From: Oscillatoriales cyanobacterium CG2_30_44_21
GTDB lineage: Bacteria; Cyanobacteriota; Cyanobacteriia; Pseudanabaenales; Pseudanabaenaceae
Assembly: GCA_001873375.1 (NCBI GenBank)
Contig: MNZA01000162.1
Location: 5,822 to 40,281, forward strand
Length of the DNA stretch: 34,460 nucleotides
Direction of reading: 5' to 3'
Shown: piece after piece, positions 16,964 through 25,354 of the stretch
Layout: every line of letters starts with the position of its first letter
Numbering within the stretch: position 1 is the stretch's first letter
Made by a program: the position numbers and the translations under genes
The notes under the pieces: model-generated
Databases searched by the model: none
The model's input: the letters and a program-made list of their open reading frames with translations, nothing else
Told to the model about the DNA's origin: nothing

Positions 16964-16976
16964 AGCGCAAAGCGCT
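16964..16976. repeat. Short core hairpin AGCGC-AAA-GCGCT
   Basis: A 5-bp stem 24 bases past the DUF2079 stop. It belongs to the conserved flank that follows the neighbouring long hairpin and recurs near 23290. Confidence 0.6.
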
Positions 16977-17000
16977 GTACAACAAAGCGAAAGTGCTACA

Positions 17001-18407
17001 TCACAAATCATTTTTGCTGAATAGGAAAACATCATCTTTTTGGTATTTGAGTTTTAAGCTAGGTATTTTTTTTGCTTTTTCAACTAAGTTAAGAGCGTAA
17101 TCGCGATTACTTTGATAACCAAAATGTCTCGTATTCAATAAAATATAATCAAATTCCTCAAGATTAGGCTCGGAATTAGAAAAAGCTAATTTAACTAAAG
17201 GTCGATGAGTAACATGGGGGGCAATTTCGTGAGTAGTAAGGATACTGCCTTGATTCTTCACTAAAGCGATCGCTTCATTATTAGCTTGCCAAGTATCTAA
17301 AGATTGTAAGTATTCACCCATAAATAGATTTAAACGTGACATAGTTACAAATGCTAATACTGTCCAGAATAAAATAAACCGATAACTCCATTTTTTCTCT
17401 TTGACAAATTCATTGATGCCAGAGATTACCATCACAATTAAAATCGGTAAAATAGGCAAAGGATAATGATTGGCTAAATATCTCTGCTGAGGATCATCAG
17501 ACAATATACTCATTATTACAGTTGGAAATATAATTAATAATAGTTTTTTGTCCGCATATTTCAAGCACCAGATAACTGGTATAAATAATAGCAATAAATA
17601 TAACAAGCTATCAATCGAGAAAATTTTGCTTAAAATCAAATTGGGCTTTATAAATAGATTGATTAATATTTCTAAGTAAGAGCTTCCGAGAGAGCCATAT
17701 CTAGCTGCGAAACGCCCTGCTCCAGCATCAAAAGCAGGCATTACTAATTGAATCGCAATTAAAAGCCATACTATTCCAAAAGTAATGGCAATACTTCCCA
17801 TTAACTTTTTCTTTTTGAAAATAAGCCATATTCCTATAGACACTGCTGTCAATAAAAAAACAGCTTTAGCACTAACTAGGACGAATAGTGTAGATAAAAA
17901 ATGAGCTAACTTATTTTCTTCTGCATATAAAATGCCCCACAGTAGACATGGAACAGCAAATATATCGGGATGAAAATCATAGGTTGAATTAGCATTAAAT
18001 AAAATCGGAGAAAAAAGATATATTAGCAAGATTAAGTAAATTTGTTTGCTATCTAATCCATTTCTTTTAGACAAAATTACTATAGGAAATATACCGACCG
18101 AGATGGTAGTAGCGTGAACTAAAAAAAGCCAATGAATATCTGGATTGATTTTATATAAAAGGCTTAATGGATAAAGGATAAAAGCAGCGTGATCTCCTAA
18201 AAGATGAATATCTATTAAAGATGACTTTGGAATCATTCCCTGACTCAATAACCAGATACCTTGATCAAAAAAACCTAAATCTAAAGCCCCCGATTGAAAT
18301 AGAGAATGTCTTAAACTACTAAAAAAGAATAAAACCAAAGTGCTTATGCAGAATATAACAATGACAGGTTTATGAGAATGGTGATCAATCTTTTCGTTAA
18401 GAATCAT
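17001..18407 (-). CDS. DUF2079 multi-pass membrane protein
   Basis: This 468-residue integral membrane protein matches DUF2079, which has a distant link to GT-C-type glycosyltransferases. About ten hydrophobic segments can be seen, starting with VIVIFCISTLVLFFFSSLRHS. The early loop ALDLGFFDQGIWLLSQG, followed by HLLGDHAAFILYPLSLLYKI, has the acidic and His residues conserved in the family. The short C-terminal soluble part (about 80 residues) contains ILTTHEIAPHVTHRP and FDYILLNTRHFG. The gene is AT-rich with only one HIP1 site (near 17266), unlike its neighbours, so it may have been acquired later. The start is the ATG at 18407. Substrate and function are unknown. Confidence 0.85.
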   Translation of the reverse strand: MILNEKIDHHSHKPVIVIFCISTLVLFFFSSLRHSLFQSGALDLGFFDQGIWLLSQGMIPKSSLIDIHLLGDHAAFILYPLSLLYKINPDIHWLFLVHATTISVGIFPIVILSKRNGLDSKQIYLILLIYLFSPILFNANSTYDFHPDIFAVPCLLWGILYAEENKLAHFLSTLFVLVSAKAVFLLTAVSIGIWLIFKKKKLMGSIAITFGIVWLLIAIQLVMPAFDAGAGRFAARYGSLGSSYLEILINLFIKPNLILSKIFSIDSLLYLLLLFIPVIWCLKYADKKLLLIIFPTVIMSILSDDPQQRYLANHYPLPILPILIVMVISGINEFVKEKKWSYRFILFWTVLAFVTMSRLNLFMGEYLQSLDTWQANNEAIALVKNQGSILTTHEIAPHVTHRPLVKLAFSNSEPNLEEFDYILLNTRHFGYQSNRDYALNLVEKAKKIPSLKLKYQKDDVFLFSKNDL

Positions 18408-18477
18408 TTTTCTGGAAAATTTGTAGAGATTAACTTACGGTGAGACAGCGAAGGCAAGAAATTTTTTAAGGATATCG

Positions 18478-20118
18478 CTAGACATTAGTGTTATGTCCAA
18501 CGTATCTGACTTCTGACAGAAGTCCATACTCTAGCCCTTCGCCAAGGGCTTTACAGGACGCATCGATAATGTTGTCAGAGACTCCTGCCGTTGACCAGCG
18601 CCGTTGACCGTTACTAAATTCGATGAGAACTCTGGTCGTTGCTTGAGTGCCTGAATCACTATTGAGAATGCGAACTTTATAGTCGGTGAGATAGAAGTTA
18701 GCTATTTCAGGATAGAAGTTAATTAAGGCTTTGCGAAGAGCGCGATCCAGCGCCGCAACGGGGCCATTGCCCTCGGCGGCAGTGAGATATTCTTCACCCT
18801 TGACGATTACTTTGACCGTGGCTTGGGAGTTGACCATCCCATCGGTGCGATGGGTGTCAGTGTGGCAGTAGACATAAAAATTACTAATCGCAAAAAATTG
18901 AGGGCGATCGCCTAGGGCTTCACGGACTAATAACTCAAAACTTGCCTCCGCCGACTCAAACTGATAGCCAATCTTTTCTAGTTCTTTGGTTTTTTGCAAA
19001 ATTTGCCGACATGCTGAATCTTCTTTGCGTAGACAAATGCCAAAGGTTTCTACTTTGGAAATGACATTGCTTAGCCCTGCTTGCTCAGAAATAACGATAC
19101 GGCGCAGATTACCGATACTTTCAGGGGCAATATGCTCGTAAGTAAATGGGTTGCGCTGTACAGCACTGACATGGATGCCGCCTTTGTGGGCAAAGGCGGA
19201 AGATCCCACAAAAGGTGCATGATCATCGGGGGCAAGATTAACAATCTCGCTGACTTGACGCGAGACTTGGGTGAGTTGCGTGGGATTAGCGATGCAGTCG
19301 TAGCCCATTTTGAGTTGCAAGTTGGGGATCACCGTGCAGAGATTGGCATTGCCACAGCGTTCGCCATAGCCATTGATTGTGCCTTGCACCATCGTTGCCC
19401 CATGCTGGACGGCAGCGATCGCATTGGCAACCGCCAAGCCAGCATCATTGTGGGTATGGATGCCGATTTGAGGAGACTCGCAGCCCCACTGTCGGAGTTG
19501 GTCATAGACAATCTGGGTAATTTTGCCAACTTGATCGGGCAATGTCCCGCCATTGGTGTCGCAGAGGACAAACCATTCGGCTCCTGCGCTGAAGGCGGAC
19601 TTTAAAGTTTGCAGGGCATAGTCAGGATTTTTTTGGTAGCCATCAAACCAATGTTCGGCATCATATAAAACGCGGCGATTTTGGCTTTTGAGATAAGTTA
19701 CGGTGTCGTTGATCATTGCCAAGTTTTCATCAAGGCTAGTGCGTAAACCCTCAATCACATGGAGATCCCAAGATTTCCCAAAAATAGTGACCCAACTAGT
19801 TTTTGCGCCCAAAATTGGGATCAACATAGGATCTTCTTTAGCTTGTATCCCCGCTCGTCTGGTCGAACAAAATACTACTAATTCGGTTTTATTTGGCTTT
19901 TCACTATGCGATCGCGCTCCCATTTGTTGAAAAAAAAGATCATCCTTAGGATTTGCCCCAGCCCAGCCGCCCTCAATAAAAGCCACTCCCAACTGCTCAA
20001 GGCGATCGGCAATTCGCAGCTTATCGGCTACTGACAGCGATAACCCTTCGCGCTGTGTACCATCACGAAGGGTCGTATCGTAAATGATAATTTTGGGATT
20101 AATTTTCTGCTGGCTCAT
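18478..20118 (-). CDS. cimA: Citramalate synthase
   Basis: The enzyme condenses pyruvate and acetyl-CoA to (R)-citramalate, the entry to threonine-independent isoleucine synthesis. At 546 residues it has the length of the CimA/LeuA-like branch rather than true isopropylmalate synthase. The N-terminal TIM barrel has [26 protein letters not shown], the metal-binding [12 protein letters not shown], and [24 protein letters not shown]-terminal regulatory domain of about 130 residues follows ([12 protein letters not shown]...[19 protein letters not shown]...[30 protein letters not shown]). Sequence alone separates CimA from homologs fairly well here. Its ATG overlaps the tatC stop by four bases (ATGA), so it is probably translated after tatC on one mRNA. 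Confidence 0.93.
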   Translation of the reverse strand: MSQQKINPKIIIYDTTLRDGTQREGLSLSVADKLRIADRLEQLGVAFIEGGWAGANPKDDLFFQQMGARSHSEKPNKTELVVFCSTRRAGIQAKEDPMLIPILGAKTSWVTIFGKSWDLHVIEGLRTSLDENLAMINDTVTYLKSQNRRVLYDAEHWFDGYQKNPDYALQTLKSAFSAGAEWFVLCDTNGGTLPDQVGKITQIVYDQLRQWGCESPQIGIHTHNDAGLAVANAIAAVQHGATMVQGTINGYGERCGNANLCTVIPNLQLKMGYDCIANPTQLTQVSRQVSEIVNLAPDDHAPFVGSSAFAHKGGIHVSAVQRNPFTYEHIAPESIGNLRRIVISEQAGLSNVISKVETFGICLRKEDSACRQILQKTKELEKIGYQFESAEASFELLVREALGDRPQFFAISNFYVYCHTDTHRTDGMVNSQATVKVIVKGEEYLTAAEGNGPVAALDRALRKALINFYPEIANFYLTDYKVRILNSDSGTQATTRVLIEFSNGQRRWSTAGVSDNIIDASCKALGEGLEYGLLSEVRYVGHNTNV

Positions 20119-20951
20119 TTACCCATAGCCTTAACAAGAAAAATCCCGCCAAAGTACAAGATGCCGACTGCGCCCGCCAGCAAACTTTGCGTCATCGGGT
20201 CAGTGGAAGGGGTAAGCACTGCACCCAAAATCACGGCTCCAAGGACAACATAGCGCCAACCAGCCAGCATTTTGTCGGAGTTGACGATCCCCGTCATCGC
20301 TAGCAAGGCTTGAATTACAGGTATCTGAAAAGCTAGCCCCGTACTAAATAGCAATAGCAACACAAATTCAAAGTAACGATCAATTGACCAAAACTGCTCA
20401 ACGACATCGCCGCCATAGCTAATGAAGAAATTAAGAGCCGCAGGGATCAACAACTCGTAGGCAAACACAATGCCCAAAACAAACAAAATACTAGAGCCAA
20501 AAACTATGGGCGCGATCGCCTTCTTTTCGTTGCGGGTCAGCCCTGGCAAGATAAATCGCACAATTTGATAGAGGATCATCGGACTAGCGACCAATATGCC
20601 ACTGTAGCCAGCCACCTTGATCGATACAAAAAAGTATTCCCCTGGGGCGAGTTGCAAAAACTTCACTCCCTGAGCAGGAATTTCCAGCAAAGCCACAATT
20701 TTATTAACCAAAACAAAGCAGCCAACTACGCCACCAAAAATTGCGATTAAAACGTAAAAAATACGCGATCGCAGTTCTTCGAGGTGGTCAAATAAAGACA
20801 TTTCCACATCATCTATTTGATCGAGTTCATCTTCCGCAAGATCATCGTCCCCCTCAACCAAGGGATCGGCGATCGCCTCAGTTTGGTTCAGGCTTCTCGA
20901 TGCGGTTTGAAGATCCTGCGGTGTTTCTGCTTCGTTTACCGTCTCTAGCAT
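20115..20951 (-). CDS. tatC: Sec-independent translocase subunit TatC
   Basis: TatC is the membrane core of the twin-arginine pathway, which exports folded proteins across the plasma and thylakoid membranes. The protein has about 278 residues from the ATG at 20951. A GTG at 20972 would add seven residues. The N-terminal 55 residues are acidic and polar. The family signature [17 protein letters not shown] follows, then six membrane segments with [30 protein letters not shown] and the [12 protein letters not shown] loop. The cargo of this system likely includes the Tat-signal-bearing protein encoded at 32166. The 3' end overlaps cimA. The pairing with an amino acid enzyme seems to be positional, not functional. 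Confidence 0.95.
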   Translation of the reverse strand: MLETVNEAETPQDLQTASRSLNQTEAIADPLVEGDDDLAEDELDQIDDVEMSLFDHLEELRSRIFYVLIAIFGGVVGCFVLVNKIVALLEIPAQGVKFLQLAPGEYFFVSIKVAGYSGILVASPMILYQIVRFILPGLTRNEKKAIAPIVFGSSILFVLGIVFAYELLIPAALNFFISYGGDVVEQFWSIDRYFEFVLLLLFSTGLAFQIPVIQALLAMTGIVNSDKMLAGWRYVVLGAVILGAVLTPSTDPMTQSLLAGAVGILYFGGIFLVKAMGK

Positions 20952-21014
20952 GGTGTAGTCACTAAAACCCACTTAATCAAAGTATATCGATACTATAACG
21001 CTTTCCTGATAGCA

Positions 21015-21045
21015 ATGAATTGTGTTGCGAAGCAACACAATTCAT
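21015..21045. repeat. Hairpin between tatC and acs, GAA loop
   Basis: A perfect 14-bp stem, ATGAATTGTGTTGC, surrounds GAA. It lies in a divergent gap, so it is not at a gene end here. Confidence 0.88.
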
Positions 21046-21136
21046 CATCTAGCTCTGCGCCGCCTCATCCTAATTTTTGGCTTTTGAGTCTGCGATGTCC
21101 CTTGATCTGGGAAAATTGGAAATTTAATATGTAGTT

Positions 21137-21204
21137 AGGCATAAGCAAACTAAAAAACCATAAGGTTGTTCCGCCCGCATAGCGGGCGGAACAACCTTAT
21201 GGTT
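21137..21204. repeat. Hairpin upstream of acs, ATA loop, CCGCCCGC core
   Basis: Perfect 23-base arms (21156-21178 and 21182-21204) surround ATA. The core is GTTGTTCCGCCCGC-ATA, shared with the hairpin at 27158. A flank motif, AGGCATAAGCAAACTA, precedes it at 21137. The upstream extension of the acs frame (TTG at 21166) is just translation of this hairpin. Confidence 0.9.
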
Positions 21205-21222
21205 CTAATTGAGCCGAGCTAC

Positions 21223-21250
21223 TTACCAATTCACAAAATTGTAGTCACTA
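21223..21250 (+). repeat. Partial copy of the CAATTCACAAAA repeat at the acs start
   Basis: CCAATTCACAAAATTGTAGTCAC ends 1 base before the acs ATG and matches the left half and loop of the hairpins at 27336 and 29646, so the acs leader has incorporated half of a repeat. The right half is missing. Confidence 0.6.
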
Positions 21251-23220
21251 TGTCCCAGCCCACGATTGAATCGGTTTTAAATGAAAAGCGCCTCTTCGCG
21301 CCGTCAGCAGAATTTTCGCAATCTGCCCAGATTAAAAGTTTAGAAGAATATCAACAAATATACGATCGCGCCAAAGCTGACCCTGCTGCATTCTGGGCGG
21401 AACTTGCCACCACTGAACTCGATTGGTTTGAGAAATGGCATACGGTGCTAGACTGGCAACCGCCCAATGCCAAATGGTTTGATGGCGGCAAGATTAATAT
21501 TTCTTACAATTGCCTCGATCGCCACCTCAAAACTTGGCGCAAAAACAAGGCGGCGCTGATTTGGGAAGGGGAAAATGGCGACTCACGCACCCTGACATAT
21601 TCTCAATTGCATCGGGAAGTTTGTCAGTTTGCCAATGCTCTGAAGCAATTAGGAATCACCAAGGGCGATCGCGTCGGTATCTATATGCCGATGATTCCTG
21701 AAGCGGCGATCGCGATGCTTGCCTGTGCCAGAATTGGCGCAGTGCATGGTGTTGTTTTTGGTGGATTTAGTGCCGAAGCTTTGCGCGATCGCCTTGTCGA
21801 TGCTGAAGCCAAATTAGTAATCACCGCCGATGGTGGATGGCGCAAGGATGCGATCGTGCCGCTCAAGGAGCAAGTTGATAAAGCGATCGCCAATGGAGCC
21901 GTGCCTTCCGTAACCGATGTGTTAGTCGTCAAACGGACAGGGCAGAATGTCCACATGAGCGCAGGGCGTGACCATTGGTGGCATGATCTCCAGCAAGGTG
22001 TTTCTGCTAAATGCGAAGCCGAACCAATGGATAGCGAAGACCTGCTGTTCGTTCTCTATACTTCGGGCAGCACTGGCAAACCGAAGGGTGTTGTCCATAC
22101 CACGGCAGGCTATAACCTCTATAGCCATATCACCACCAAATGGATTTTTGATCTCAAGGATACCGATGCCTATTGGTGTACTGCTGATGTGGGATGGATT
22201 ACAGGACATAGTTACATTGTTTATGGTCCATTATCCAATGGCGCGACAACCCTAATGTATGAAGGAGCGCCGAGAGCTTCTAATTGGGGCTGTTTTTGGG
22301 ATGTGATTGAGAAGTATCAAGTCACTATCTTCTATACCGCACCTACGGCGATTCGTGCCTTTATCAAAATGGGTGAGCATCATCCTAACTCTCGCGATTT
22401 AACTTCCCTGAGACTATTAGGAACCGTTGGTGAACCGATTAATCCTGAAGCTTGGATGTGGTATCACCGCGTCATCGGCGGCGGTCGTTGCCCGATTGTC
22501 GATACATGGTGGCAGACCGAAACAGGCGGGATCATGATTACGGCACTCCCTGGTGCAGTTCCCACTAAACCCGGTTCGGCAACCCTGCCCTTCCCCGGAA
22601 TTATTCCCGATATTGTCGATCTCGATGGCAATCCTGCCCATGACAATGAAGGCGGCTATCTAATTGTGCGTCACCCTTGGCCAGGGATGATGCGAACGGT
22701 GTACGGCGATCCTGACCGCTTCCGTAAGAGCTATTGGGAACATATTCCCCCCAAGGATGGCAACTATGTCTATTTCGCAGGGGATGGTGCGCGTAAGGAT
22801 GAAGATGGCTATTACTGGGTGATGGGTCGTGTCGATGATGTGATCAATGTGGCGGGGCATCGTTTGGGAACGATGGAAATTGAATCGGCGCTAGTTTCCC
22901 ATCCTGCGGTCGCTGAAGCGGCTGTAATTGGCAAGCCCGATGAGGTCAGGGGTGAGGATATCTTTGCTTTTGTAATTCTTGAAGGCGATCGCCAACCGAG
23001 TGAAGAGCTATCTAAGGAACTAAAAACGCACGTTGTCAGCGAAATTGGCGCGATCGCTCGTCCGAGTGAAATTCGCTTTGCGGAAGCTCTGCCCAAAACG
23101 AGATCGGGTAAAATCATGCGCCGCCTATTGCGATCGCTCGCCTCTGGTCAAGAAATCACCAGCGACACTTCCACCTTAGAAGATCGTTCGATTTTGGATA
23201 AATTGCGCGAAGGCGCATAA
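21250..23220 (+). CDS. acs: Acetyl-CoA synthetase
   Basis: The enzyme makes acetyl-CoA from acetate, ATP and CoA through acetyl-AMP. The 656 residues from the ATG at 21250 ([16 protein letters not shown]) match the standard length. A TTG-initiated upstream extension was rejected. Visible parts are the ACS N-terminal domain ([44 protein letters not shown]), the P-loop [52 protein letters not shown], and the C-terminal [14 protein letters not shown] with the conserved Lys that is acetylated in regulated Acs proteins. It is monocistronic and followed after 8 bases by a hairpin. Citramalate synthase, encoded nearby, uses acetyl-CoA. Confidence 0.97.
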   Translation: MSQPTIESVLNEKRLFAPSAEFSQSAQIKSLEEYQQIYDRAKADPAAFWAELATTELDWFEKWHTVLDWQPPNAKWFDGGKINISYNCLDRHLKTWRKNKAALIWEGENGDSRTLTYSQLHREVCQFANALKQLGITKGDRVGIYMPMIPEAAIAMLACARIGAVHGVVFGGFSAEALRDRLVDAEAKLVITADGGWRKDAIVPLKEQVDKAIANGAVPSVTDVLVVKRTGQNVHMSAGRDHWWHDLQQGVSAKCEAEPMDSEDLLFVLYTSGSTGKPKGVVHTTAGYNLYSHITTKWIFDLKDTDAYWCTADVGWITGHSYIVYGPLSNGATTLMYEGAPRASNWGCFWDVIEKYQVTIFYTAPTAIRAFIKMGEHHPNSRDLTSLRLLGTVGEPINPEAWMWYHRVIGGGRCPIVDTWWQTETGGIMITALPGAVPTKPGSATLPFPGIIPDIVDLDGNPAHDNEGGYLIVRHPWPGMMRTVYGDPDRFRKSYWEHIPPKDGNYVYFAGDGARKDEDGYYWVMGRVDDVINVAGHRLGTMEIESALVSHPAVAEAAVIGKPDEVRGEDIFAFVILEGDRQPSEELSKELKTHVVSEIGAIARPSEIRFAEALPKTRSGKIMRRLLRSLASGQEITSDTSTLEDRSILDKLREGA

Positions 23221-23228
23221 CCTAACAG

Positions 23229-23267
23229 AAACTTTAAAAGTGTTGCATTGCAACACTTTTAAAGTTT
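23229..23267. repeat. Hairpin between acs and the methyltransferase gene, ATT loop
   Basis: A perfect 18-bp stem, AAACTTTAAAAGTGTTGC, surrounds ATT. The right flank, TTCTGGAGTTTAAATC, is related to those at 16948 and 29863, and it supplies the last codons and stop of the methyltransferase gene. Confidence 0.9.
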
Positions 23268-23276
23268 TTCTGGAGT

Positions 23277-24473
23277 TTAAATCAGAACAAAGCGCTGCAT
23301 CAAACTCTTAGTTTGTAATTCAAGTGATTTTATGATCGTTACATCAGATTCAAAGCCAAAAAGACGACTTACTCCTGTCTCTCTAGTTTGGATTAAAATT
23401 TTCATTCTATAGTCTTTACCTAATGAGGCGTTTTCTAGTTTTTCAATTGCGTCTTCAACTGTCTCATATTCTCCTTGGATTTTGATAGGAACTGGCATAC
23501 CTGCGAAATGTTCTTTCAAAAAGCCATCAATTCCGCTATTTCTCTGGACAGGGAAAGCACCAATATTTTGTAAAATTGCTAGTTCTTTTGGCGTTTTTTC
23601 TTGATATTCATTTGTTCCTTTATTTAGTAAATTTGATTCAGAAATGATCATTTCTGCTAGTCGTGAATTTGCAAGTTTAACTGCATCTATGGAAACATCA
23701 ATTCCAATAAATTTTCTTTTTAAATATTTCGCTGAAACACAAGTTGTCCCACTGCCACAAAATGGATCAAGCACTAAATCGCCTTCGTCAGTCACTATAT
23801 TTAAAATTTGGTTTAGTAATAAAACAGGCTTTTGAGTGGGATAGCCAGTTCTTTCTCTGGCTTTTGGGTTCAAATATGGAATCTCCCATACATCAGACAG
23901 AGGAACGCCTTTCTTCTCTTTACCTAAAATCACATTTCCATTTTCATCTTTTTTATAAACGGACTTACCATTTTCATTACGCTCTCTATCTTGTAAAATC
24001 TGATCGAGATTTGTTGTGGCAGAATAATTTGTATAAAGAGTATTGAATTTAAAATCCTGTGTTTTTGAATAAAAGAAAATTACTTGATGAGCATTTAAAA
24101 GCCCTTTTTTAGCATTAGACCATCTTTTATATGACCAAATAATTTCACTTTGAAAGTTTTCACGTCCGAAAACCTGATCCATTACTACCCTGATATTATG
24201 CGATGCAGTTTTATCGCAATGAAGAAATACACTTCCTGTACCTTTTAAAATTCTCTTTGATTGCTCTAAAACATTTTTAATAAGTGTTAGATACTCTGCA
24301 ATAGAGGCATATTTATCATCAAACTCGTAAGTTTTAGAATTATTTTTATTAGTTAAACTATGTTTGCGTTGAGTAAAAAAAGGTGGGTCAAAGTAAATCA
24401 AGTCAACTTTACTATCTTCAATTTCTTTAAGCTTCTCAACACAGTTTCCGTGATAGATCTTATTAACTTCCAT
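23277..24473 (-). CDS. Type II DNA methyltransferase of a restriction-modification pair
   Basis: This 398-residue beta-class amino-methyltransferase has the catalytic DPPF (residues 29-32, LIYFDPPFFTQRKH) before the SAM-binding DPFCGSGT (236-243, LVLDPFCGSGTTCVSAKYLKRKFIGIDVS). The order IV then I is the beta arrangement, for N6-adenine or N4-cytosine. I chose the ATG at 24473, since the longer frame starts with a TTG. It overlaps the endonuclease gene by 11 bases and should protect the same site, possibly GTGCAC. The last 137 residues form an extra domain with a GIDGFL motif and a later PIKIQGEYETVEDAIEKLENA, which resembles a decayed PD-(D/E)XK fold. The DNA is AT-rich with no HIP1 octamer, as expected for transferred DNA. 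Confidence 0.9.
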   Translation of the reverse strand: MEVNKIYHGNCVEKLKEIEDSKVDLIYFDPPFFTQRKHSLTNKNNSKTYEFDDKYASIAEYLTLIKNVLEQSKRILKGTGSVFLHCDKTASHNIRVVMDQVFGRENFQSEIIWSYKRWSNAKKGLLNAHQVIFFYSKTQDFKFNTLYTNYSATTNLDQILQDRERNENGKSVYKKDENGNVILGKEKKGVPLSDVWEIPYLNPKARERTGYPTQKPVLLLNQILNIVTDEGDLVLDPFCGSGTTCVSAKYLKRKFIGIDVSIDAVKLANSRLAEMIISESNLLNKGTNEYQEKTPKELAILQNIGAFPVQRNSGIDGFLKEHFAGMPVPIKIQGEYETVEDAIEKLENASLGKDYRMKILIQTRETGVSRLFGFESDVTIIKSLELQTKSLMQRFVLI

Positions 24474-25098
24474 TTTCGGGTGTCCTTTCGTTAGCAATCT
24501 GTGTCAATATATTTTTTAGGTCAACGCCTGAATATGCTTTTAGATATTCCCAAGCTTCATCACTGCCATAGTATTCCCCCCCCAGCTTTTCATAAAATAA
24601 TTTTAATTTTTTCTGAATTTCAATAGCCTGCTTTCTTTGAGGATAATAAAACATTACTCTTATCGGTTTGTAACCATGTTCTCTTATAACTTCAACTCTT
24701 CTCTCTTCCTTTGCTTTATGATCGCCGTCAGTTGTAGCATCTTTCCATTTTACTTCAATCGCATCATTTCCATTAAGAAAATCAATTTCAAAGGTTTTTG
24801 GGCTTTGTCCAGTTGTATTTCTGATTCTGGTTTTTTTGCCTTCGGGAAATTTGAATTTCAAACATAGAGTTGCGGCGGCTTCAAGAAATGAACCTGCATA
24901 TTTGTAGAGAAATCGTCCTGCGTTTTGATATTGGTCAATGAACTGTCCTTGTTCTAACGAAATGCCTAAAACACGATAAACGAGATAATGAGAGTTGTCA
25001 TCAGCTTTCATTTCCTCTGCCCTAGCTTCAATTTGTTTTTCCAATCTTGCATAGTAAACTTCAGCTAAATTCTTTATATTTTGTATTAATTCGTCCAT
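24463..25098 (-). CDS. ApaLI-like type II restriction endonuclease
   Basis: This 211-residue protein resembles the ApaLI family of restriction enzymes (cut site GTGCAC). The catalytic PD-(D/E)XK elements are Asp106 in FEIDFLNGNDAIEVKWKDATTDGDH and Glu115-Val-Lys117, eight residues later. The following KEERRVEVIREHGYKPIRVMFYYPQRKQAIEIQ is also conserved in the family as I recall it. The recognition site is an inference. I saw no GTGCAC in this window, whereas ATGCAC, CTGCAC and TTGCAC are common. The gene precedes and overlaps the methyltransferase gene, lacks HIP1 octamers and has no visible controller gene, so methyltransferase protection is probably ensured by coupling. Confidence 0.8.
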   Translation of the reverse strand: MDELIQNIKNLAEVYYARLEKQIEARAEEMKADDNSHYLVYRVLGISLEQGQFIDQYQNAGRFLYKYAGSFLEAAATLCLKFKFPEGKKTRIRNTTGQSPKTFEIDFLNGNDAIEVKWKDATTDGDHKAKEERRVEVIREHGYKPIRVMFYYPQRKQAIEIQKKLKLFYEKLGGEYYGSDEAWEYLKAYSGVDLKNILTQIANERTPENGS

Positions 25099-25140
25099 TT
25101 GTTTTTAATGTATGCAGACTGTTAAAGCTTTGAGTAATAC

Positions 25141-25189
25141 AGATAGATATTGAAAAGCGGCGCATTGCGCCGCTTTTCAATATCTATCT
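25141..25189. repeat. Long perfect hairpin upstream of the R-M genes, ATT loop
   Basis: Perfect 23-base arms (25141-25163 and 25167-25189) surround ATT, with core GCGGCGC-ATT-GCGCCGC. It begins 42 bases upstream of the endonuclease start codon. Confidence 0.92.
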
Positions 25190-25210
25190 AGCATTTAAGT
25201 TTGTCGTGTC

Positions 25211-25354
25211 TAATTAACCCAAGTTGCTACCTATATAAAATCAGCTTCAAACTAGCGCTATTATCTCAAGAATGCATTTGTTTTCGTGCAAATATCTAAC
25301 ATTATTTAGCCTAAACTGGGTTTTGAGCTGATAGGTAGCAACTTGGGTTAATTA
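25211..25354. mobile_element. Possible MITE-like element with 24-bp terminal inverted repeats
   Basis: Perfect 24-base inverted repeats (25211-25234, TAATTAACCCAAGTTGCTAC plus CTAT, and 25331-25354) bound a 96-base interior with no open frame and no GC core. The length and layout fit a small non-autonomous element. The right end covers the stop codon (25348-25350) of the ABC1 kinase gene, so insertion at that gene's end is likely. No clear target duplication is visible beyond short AT-rich sequence, and no transposase is present to confirm mobility. Confidence 0.5.

Noticed and set aside
19081-19605. A 174-codon frame opposite cimA
   Set aside because: It is a shadow of the well-conserved cimA frame and has no recognisable domain.
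21166-21249. An N-terminal extension of acs
   Set aside because: It begins with TTG inside a hairpin and runs through repeat sequence. The ATG at 21250 gives the standard protein length.
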